From assembly GCA_037382465.1 (NCBI GenBank), contig JARRPX010000015.1, positions 1 through 64,000 on the forward strand: a DNA stretch of 64,000 bases. Direction: 5' to 3'. Below the pieces are notes generated by a model. It searched no databases and had not been told where the DNA came from. It was given only the letters and a program-made list of their open reading frames with translations. Positions 59,250 to 64,000 of the stretch are shown here, piece after piece; the stretch's first letter is position 1; the number at the start of each line of letters is the position of its first letter. The stretch is from Anaerolineales bacterium (GTDB taxonomy: Bacteria; Chloroflexota; Anaerolineae; Anaerolineales; E44-bin32). Both the position numbers and the translations under genes were made by a program.

Positions 59250-60433
59250 TCGTCCGGATTTACCTCAGCGGGGTTGAGGTAATCCAGGTTGAGCCGTGCG
59301 CAGTCCTGCGCCGGGATTTTACTGGCCAGCTTGATGTGAACGTTCGGTTTTTCGACGCCGTCTTCCAACACGCCCGCGCCGCGCAGATGCGTGCTGTGTG
59401 CCAGCACACCGAGGGGAATGTCCTTGAAGCGCTCCCAATCGTTCAAGAAATAGGGCAGGATGTGATATCCGACTTCGTAGATATACCTGCCGTGCACGTG
59501 GCTGACCACCTCCAAATCCGGCGCGTAGATGACGACTTCGCCGCCCATTGCAACGACGGGCTCGAGCTTGTACATCGCCTTCGCCGCCGTCCACAGCTCG
59601 TCGTACATGGCTGGAGCACACGAGAGGACTCTGCGGAATGGTTTGTCATAGCGGCGGATGTGGCGCTTCGCGGACAAGTCCGCCGCTTCGTTCCAGGCAG
59701 CGACCGGATCACCGACGAACAAACCTCCCAGACCCTCGCCTTCCACCACCAGGGACACGAGGGAGTGAGGTGTATGCAGCCGGCTCGCAGCAGCATGGAT
59801 CATGGCGCGCACGGGCGTCTCTTTGATCCCGATCGTCCCCACCACGCCCGCCAGCGCGCCGAGCCAGTGCGTTGCGTTGATCATCTCCGCGCCGGAGATA
59901 CCGGGAAAGAGATACTTCTCTCCGCCCGAATATCCCACCACTTCGTGGGGAAACGTCGGCCCCAGGATGAGAATGTGATCGTAGTCCAGGACCGCCTTGT
60001 TGATGCGGATCTCGACTTCATCGGGAAGGGACGGATGCCAGCGCGCGCCTGCAAGCTGCTTGATCTCGTCTTGGTCCATTACACCCAGGGAGGTCAACGC
60101 CGCAGGATCGTCCCAGGCATGATTCAGCAGACCGATGTGCTTGAAGATCGTCGTCCGTTCATCGGCGTCGATGCCTACCAGACGCTGGAGACTCGCTTCC
60201 TGCAGCGCCGGATGCGTACCCAGCGCAACCATGAAATCGAGTCGTTTCGTGTCGCCCAGCAGCTCAACGAGAGTACGGAACAGAAACGGCAGCGGCAAGG
60301 TGCGAGTGTGGTCCGGAATCAGGACGAGCAGACGTTGACCTGCGAATTGGCCTTCGAGCGCGCTCGCAAGCGTGCTGCGTACCTCTACATCCGTCAGCCG
60401 TCGACCGGCCGGGGCGATTGCGTGGATCGTCAT
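59171..60433 (-). CDS. LarA-like nickel-pincer racemase/epimerase family protein (DUF2088)
   Basis: About 420 residues from ATG 60433 (MTIHAIAPAGRR); an ATG at 60448 is also in frame. Family motifs: IPDHTRTLP, the active-site His in LGTHPAL, and the His/Lys pair in FPHEVVGYSGGEKYLFPG, equivalent to the catalytic His and the Lys that binds the nickel-pincer cofactor in lactate racemase. It should racemise or epimerise a 2-hydroxy acid. LarB, LarC and LarE cofactor genes are not in the window. Placed after uronate enzymes, a sugar-acid substrate is likelier than lactate. Confidence 0.88.
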   Translation of the reverse strand: MTIHAIAPAGRRLTDVEVRSTLASALEGQFAGQRLLVLIPDHTRTLPLPFLFRTLVELLGDTKRLDFMVALGTHPALQEASLQRLVGIDADERTTIFKHIGLLNHAWDDPAALTSLGVMDQDEIKQLAGARWHPSLPDEVEIRINKAVLDYDHILILGPTFPHEVVGYSGGEKYLFPGISGAEMINATHWLGALAGVVGTIGIKETPVRAMIHAAASRLHTPHSLVSLVVEGEGLGGLFVGDPVAAWNEAADLSAKRHIRRYDKPFRRVLSCAPAMYDELWTAAKAMYKLEPVVAMGGEVVIYAPDLEVVSHVHGRYIYEVGYHILPYFLNDWERFKDIPLGVLAHSTHLRGAGVLEDGVEKPNVHIKLASKIPAQDCARLNLDYLNPAEVNPDEWKNREDEGTLYVPKAGEILYRLKSS

Positions 60434-60484
60434 CCCGTAAGCCCTCATCCTATTTTAATTAACTGTATCAGATCGTTGCCTGCA

Positions 60485-61321
60485 TCAGACTCCGCTGTAT
60501 GCCGAGAATCCGCCGTCGATGGGTATCACCGCTCCGGTTACGAATGCGGAGGCGGGTGAGAGCAGCCACAGCGTTGCGCCGAGGAGATCTTCGGGTACTC
60601 CGTAGCGTTTCATCGGCGTGTGCGCCAGGATCGCCTGGCCGCGCGGGGTCGGATCGCCGCTTTTCTCATCCGTGAGCAGGAAGCGATTCTGTTCGGTGAG
60701 AAAGAATCCGGGGGCAATGGCGTTGATGCGGATGTGCGTCGAATAATTCTGCGCCATGTGAACGGCGAGCCATTGTGTGAAATTATTGATCGCTGCTTTT
60801 GCCGCCGAATATGCCGGAATACGCGTGAGCGGTCGAAAGGCGTTCATCGACGAGATGTTCAGGATCACGCCTTCGCCGCGTTCCGCCATGCCACGTCCGA
60901 ATACCTGGCAGGGCAGGATCGTACCCAACAGATTCAGATCGCCGACGTGCCGCAGCGCATCGAGCGGCAGATCGAAGAATGACAGGTCGGGACTGGTTGT
61001 GGCCGAAGGGTGGTTGCCGCCGGCTGCGTTGACGAGAATATCGACCGCTCCGAACCGGTTTCGTACGGTTTCATCCGCCTGGTGCAGCGTCTCGATTTCG
61101 AGAACGTTGCCAAAGACGTGCGACGTGCGTTCCCTGACCGCTTCGGGAAACCGGTCGATGGCTTCGTGCGCCAATTCCTGGTTCAGATCGAGCAAGACGA
61201 CGTTGGCGTTGCAGCCCAGCAAGGCGCCGGCAATTACGCTGCCCAGCACGCCCGCTCCGCCCGTGACGACCACCGTACGGCCGGAGAAATCGTAAAGCGC
61301 CGTGAGTTCTTCCATGTTCAT
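60485..61321 (-). CDS. SDR-family oxidoreductase, probably fructuronate reductase
   Basis: A 278-residue short-chain dehydrogenase. Cofactor motif TGGAGVLG (near residues 20-27), NAAGGNH, catalytic Ser in ISSM and YxxxK as YSAAK. The presence of GGNHP-like text and its coupling (ATGA overlap) to a UxaE-like epimerase suggest the D-mannonate/fructuronate oxidoreductase group. It would reduce fructuronate to mannonate. The SDR family is certain; the substrate is inferred from context. Confidence 0.88.
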   Translation of the reverse strand: MNMEELTALYDFSGRTVVVTGGAGVLGSVIAGALLGCNANVVLLDLNQELAHEAIDRFPEAVRERTSHVFGNVLEIETLHQADETVRNRFGAVDILVNAAGGNHPSATTSPDLSFFDLPLDALRHVGDLNLLGTILPCQVFGRGMAERGEGVILNISSMNAFRPLTRIPAYSAAKAAINNFTQWLAVHMAQNYSTHIRINAIAPGFFLTEQNRFLLTDEKSGDPTPRGQAILAHTPMKRYGVPEDLLGATLWLLSPASAFVTGAVIPIDGGFSAYSGV

Positions 61322-62490
61322 GATTCTCCCTCGAGCAGGCCGAGATGTTTCTCGAAATGTGCCTGAAGACCGTCGAAATAGGCATCATCATGTTTAACGA
61401 GTGCGGCCTTGATTTCCTTTCCAAACTGCGCCAGCGCCGAGCCGTACGTCACGTGCAGGACTTCTCTGGCGTGGAAATCGTCCAACAACGCCGGAAGGTC
61501 GCTCGTGTCCGGCAAGAGATCCAACTGCGCAGACACGTGATACGTTTTCCTGTCGCTTTCGTACCGTTCGCGCCCCAACGCATAAATCCTTTCAAACAGA
61601 TCGGTTTCGTACTTCGCCAGGACGCGCAGCGCCTCGAGATAGCTCGTGCCGGCGGTCTTCACGTGGATGCGGTCCCCCCAATATCTGGCGAGCAACGGAT
61701 AGACGCTGAACTTATCCGAACCCGAATGCAGACTGAGCTTGTACCTTCCGAAGTGCGCCGTTACCATGGCATGCCTGGCAAGTTCGGCGTCCAATGCCGT
61801 CAAATCGCCGATGTAATCCACGCCTTTTTCGAATCGTCCGATGAACCGCGGCGCGAGTGAAGTGAATTTCACGCCCCGGCGGGTTAACTCGTTGGCGATG
61901 AAGAAATGCTCCGCCGGAGTGGTGGGTGAATCGGTTTCGTCGACGGAGACCTCGAAATCAAAGCCGTCTTTCACCTCGCTCAAGCGTCTGAACATATCGA
62001 CCGCATGTTGGATGGCTTTGCCGTATTTGGCGGCGGCGCGCATCAATGTCTCCGTATCGAAGCGGCCCCAGGCCTGTTCATCATCGTCACACAGATACAA
62101 CGCTGACAATTCGTCCCAGTCGTAGGCGGCGGTCTTCCCCCGCAATGCGTCCGGAGAATCGCTGTCGGCGGCGTTGTCCACATACTCGCCGGGGTCGACG
62201 GTGAAGAAAGTATATCCCGCCGCGATGAAGGGCGGAATATCGTCGATGGTTTTCAGGTGGTCGGCGTCGGCGCCCCAGGGAGCGTCCCATCCTGCATCTT
62301 CGACGGCGCGTCTGGCGTCGTCCATGACTTGTTGTGGGGTACGGCCCGTGCGGGCGTTCTCGCGCACGGACTGTTGGGCGAAGACCGGGGCAAACTTCGT
62401 GCCGCGCACTGCGGCGATGTGACCCGGCGTGGCGAGCCCGAGACGGTCGCCGAAACCAAAGGAGGGTTGGAGATCAAGTGGAGAAATCAT
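61318..62490 (-). CDS. uxaE: Tagaturonate epimerase-like protein (UxaE family)
   Basis: About 390 residues. The frame is open to 62802, but ATG 62490 has AAGGA 8 nt upstream and begins MISPLDLQPSFGFGDRLGLA, the expected N-terminus. Further family text: ATPGHIAAVRG, VDETDSPTTPAEHFFIANEL, LSLHSGSDKFSVYPLL and HVKTAGTSYLEALR. UxaE converts tagaturonate to fructuronate in galacturonate breakdown. The SDR gene downstream overlaps its stop by 4 nt and would use the product. The family name is recalled, not searched. Confidence 0.75.
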   Translation of the reverse strand: MISPLDLQPSFGFGDRLGLATPGHIAAVRGTKFAPVFAQQSVRENARTGRTPQQVMDDARRAVEDAGWDAPWGADADHLKTIDDIPPFIAAGYTFFTVDPGEYVDNAADSDSPDALRGKTAAYDWDELSALYLCDDDEQAWGRFDTETLMRAAAKYGKAIQHAVDMFRRLSEVKDGFDFEVSVDETDSPTTPAEHFFIANELTRRGVKFTSLAPRFIGRFEKGVDYIGDLTALDAELARHAMVTAHFGRYKLSLHSGSDKFSVYPLLARYWGDRIHVKTAGTSYLEALRVLAKYETDLFERIYALGRERYESDRKTYHVSAQLDLLPDTSDLPALLDDFHAREVLHVTYGSALAQFGKEIKAALVKHDDAYFDGLQAHFEKHLGLLEGES

Positions 62491-62650
62491 CGTTGCATTC
62501 CTTATTATGCCATCGATTTCGAAGCTGGCCACACCGCCGAGTACGACGGCCAGAATCTCACGATCCCCGCTTTTGGCGCTGTAGCTTTCTCCGGCCAGGC
62601 AAGACGATCTCTCGCCCGAGCTGCTGCTCAATTCGTCTTCCGTTGAACCG

Positions 62651-63679
62651 GTGCCCGAAATCGCCGAGATGTGCCGGCGGCAGAACCTGGAAGTCTTCCA
62701 ATTGCACGCCGGTGAAGATCTGCACGCGGCCGTAAGCGCAACGAAACCCGTCGCGCTAACATGGAACCTGTCCAACGCACAGCCTGGCGACTGGGGGTTC
62801 ATTTGCCGTCTGTGGAACTATCCGCATCTGAGCCAGACGCCGTTTCTTTTCTACGGACAGCTCGCCGAAGACCAGGTGGGTATGACGGGTTTTGTGGTCA
62901 AGTCGTCGAACACGGGGACACTGCTCGATGCGATCCTTGCAATGAATCCCTCCGAAGGAAGCGGGCCGGTCCTGATCGTCGATGATGATCCGCACGTGCA
63001 AGCGGCCCATCAAGCTTTTGTGGCGGACGAGTTGCCCGGCTTCCCGATCCGCATCGCAGAAGACGGCGAGCAGGCGTTGGATTTGATGAAGGAAGAAGTC
63101 CCATCGTTGGTCCTGTTGGATCTCGTCATGCCGAAGTTGAGCGGTGCGGACGTGTTGGATCAGATGCGTGCAGATTCTCACCTGCGCCAGGTCCCGGTCA
63201 TTATCCTGAGCAACAAGATGATGACGCTCGTGGACGCCGACCGGAATAAGGGGCATGCCAACGTGACCTTGCAGACCAAAGGCATCTGGTCGGATGCCGA
63301 GACGGCGTCCGCGATGAACCGGGCCATCTTCGGGGAAGATACGCTTCCGGCACACACGAGTGGGCTTGTCAAGCTGGCCATCGCCTACCTGCACCAAAAC
63401 TACGCGCGCCCGATCTCGCGGCGCGAGATCGCTGAAGCCGTCGGGGTGAGTGAAGATTACATCAGCCGAATCTTCAACTGCGACCTGAACATTTCGCCCT
63501 GGGATTATCTCAATCGCTACCCCGTCCTGCGCTCGAAGCATTTGCTGGTGAGCATCGATGAGTCGGTGGGGCACAGCGCTTGCAAGGTGGGCTTTAAGGA
63601 CCAGGCCTATTTCAGTCGTGTCTTCAGCAAGATCTCGGGAATGTCCCCACAGGCTTTCCGCGAGAAATCTCTCAATTGA
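62651..63679 (+). CDS. Response regulator with pseudo-receiver, receiver and AraC-type DNA-binding domain
   Basis: A 342-residue regulator. Residues 1-105 look like a degenerate receiver (VALTWNLSN in place of the Asp strand). The second receiver has VLIVDDDPH and phospho-acceptor Asp in LVLLDLVMP (near residue 160). The AraC domain (two HTHs: ISRREIAEAVGVSEDYISRIF and GHSACKVGFKDQAYFSRVF, in parts) ends the protein. GTG 62651 has no ribosome-binding sequence; coding-like text continues upstream in frame to TAG 62582-62584. It is divergent from the uronate operon and is probably its activator. In related bacteria this tail ends long LacI-sensor/kinase hybrids, so this copy may have lost its front. 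Confidence 0.85.
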   Translation: MPEIAEMCRRQNLEVFQLHAGEDLHAAVSATKPVALTWNLSNAQPGDWGFICRLWNYPHLSQTPFLFYGQLAEDQVGMTGFVVKSSNTGTLLDAILAMNPSEGSGPVLIVDDDPHVQAAHQAFVADELPGFPIRIAEDGEQALDLMKEEVPSLVLLDLVMPKLSGADVLDQMRADSHLRQVPVIILSNKMMTLVDADRNKGHANVTLQTKGIWSDAETASAMNRAIFGEDTLPAHTSGLVKLAIAYLHQNYARPISRREIAEAVGVSEDYISRIFNCDLNISPWDYLNRYPVLRSKHLLVSIDESVGHSACKVGFKDQAYFSRVFSKISGMSPQAFREKSLN

Positions 63680-63726
63680 TTCCCTTTGCTTATTTCAATC
63701 CATCTCTTTCGCGGGTAAAGCAGCGC

Positions 63727-63769
63727 TTGACATAGAACGTATGTTCCGATACAATACGAACAAGTGTGC
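63727..63769 (+). promoter_or_regulatory. lexA promoter with SOS boxes
   Basis: TTGACA (63727-63732), 17-bp spacer, TACAAT (63750-63755). GAACGTATGTTC (63735-63746) lies in the spacer and fits the GAAC-N4-GTTC LexA box of Gram-positive type. A second, one-mismatch box GAACAAGTGTGC (63758-63769) overlaps the start of transcription. This is standard LexA autorepression. Confidence 0.88.
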
Positions 63770-63819
63770 GACAATAAAGTCGATGAAATCGGCTTTATCG
63801 CGAGCCAAAGGAGGCATCG

Positions 63820-64000
63820 ATGGTGAAAGGGAAGCTTTCTGACCGTCAACGCCGGATGTTGGAGTTCATCAATGAGTTCATGCTCGAGAACGGCTATCCA
63901 CCTTCCATTCGGGAGATCGGTGAAGCGGTGGACATCACCTCGACGTCGGTTGTGAATTACAACCTCAATCGACTGGTCGAAGGCGGTTATTTGTATCGGG
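63820..64000 (+). CDS. lexA: LexA repressor (5' part, cut by the window end)
   Basis: The first 60 residues: MVKGKLSDRQRRMLEFINEF begins the LexA winged-helix DNA-binding domain, followed by NGYPPSIREIGEAVDITSTS and VVNYNLNRLVEGGYLYR. This domain binds SOS boxes; the self-cleaving peptidase domain lies beyond the window. AAAGGAGG (63807-63814) is 5 nt before the ATG. The SOS boxes in its promoter agree with the assignment. Confidence 0.95.
   Translation, partial: MVKGKLSDRQRRMLEFINEFMLENGYPPSIREIGEAVDITSTSVVNYNLNRLVEGGYLYR

Noticed and set aside
1-64000. CRISPR arrays, insertion sequences, prophage or integrase genes, rRNA operons
   Set aside because: No regularly spaced direct repeats, transposase or integrase motifs, terminal inverted repeats or rRNA signatures were found by reading; short inverted repeats present are explained as terminators or operators.

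Overview
The window looks like a chromosomal segment of a Chloroflexota bacterium, probably of the Anaerolineae type. Several things point that way: GC-rich coding DNA, many GTG/TTG starts, a GlmL/MutL-like ATPase inside a membrane operon, the gene trio SCO1664-family/DUF3090/MSMEG_4193-type phosphatase, LppX/LprAFG-type lipoproteins, and long regulators with AraC output domains. This is an inference from gene content; no rRNA or other phylogenetic marker is present. I saw no tRNA, rRNA, CRISPR array, insertion sequence or prophage.

Layout. 1-3.2 kb: ferritin, then two radical-SAM genes on the minus strand, one of them the DNA-repair-linked type with a C-terminal helix-hairpin-helix. 3.4-11.8 kb: eight tightly packed plus-strand genes (small protein, DUF6754-like membrane protein, six-helix membrane protein, zinc-ribbon protein with repeated D/P-W-L motifs, second membrane protein, GlmL/MutL-like ATPase, barrel-sandwich/KOW protein, LPVTG-tailed surface protein). 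This is the best candidate here for an undescribed envelope system. 11.8-19.6 kb: an AAA ATPase fused to an OmpR-type DNA-binding domain, a receiver-histidine kinase gene split by an in-frame stop, an LppX-type lipoprotein coupled to an MFS exporter, a frameshifted DUF3352-like gene and a TMEM198-like protein.

19.6-30.8 kb: phosphohexomutase, glycerate 2-kinase, a solute-binding lipoprotein, uvrC, a single-domain response regulator, an AT-rich GT-C glycosyltransferase, a helicase-associated protein and a lipid-kinase-like protein. 31.4-36.3 kb: an ABC-2 exporter operon with two tandem double-GNAT proteins and a HAD hydrolase, preceded by a strong promoter, a 33-residue leader ORF and an attenuator-like terminator. 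36.3-42.7 kb: Kef-type antiporter, homoserine dehydrogenase, the conserved trio and rarA. 42.7-46.9 kb: maf, a lipoprotein penicillin-binding protein and rsgA, in overlapping or close order.

47-55.4 kb: a CoaE-GNAT fusion whose kinase domain has lost its middle part, a PP2C-like/beta-propeller membrane protein, an acetyltransferase plus DMT transporter pair, and a coupled vWA-FHA/PP2C pair for phospho-signalling. 55.5-64 kb: a 35-residue membrane microprotein, the xpt-guaA purine operon, and a uronate/hydroxy-acid operon (UxaE-like epimerase, SDR reductase, LarA-like protein, BASS transporter) divergent from an AraC-type response regulator. The window ends in lexA, whose promoter carries a clear SOS box.

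Recurring signals: several transcription units have a TGn-TANNNT extended -10 only 6-12 nt before the start codon, which suggests leaderless or nearly leaderless mRNAs. Three genes (13.5, 17.0 and 48.0 kb) carry a nonsense codon, a frameshift or an internal deletion; real decay and assembly error cannot be separated from this sequence alone.
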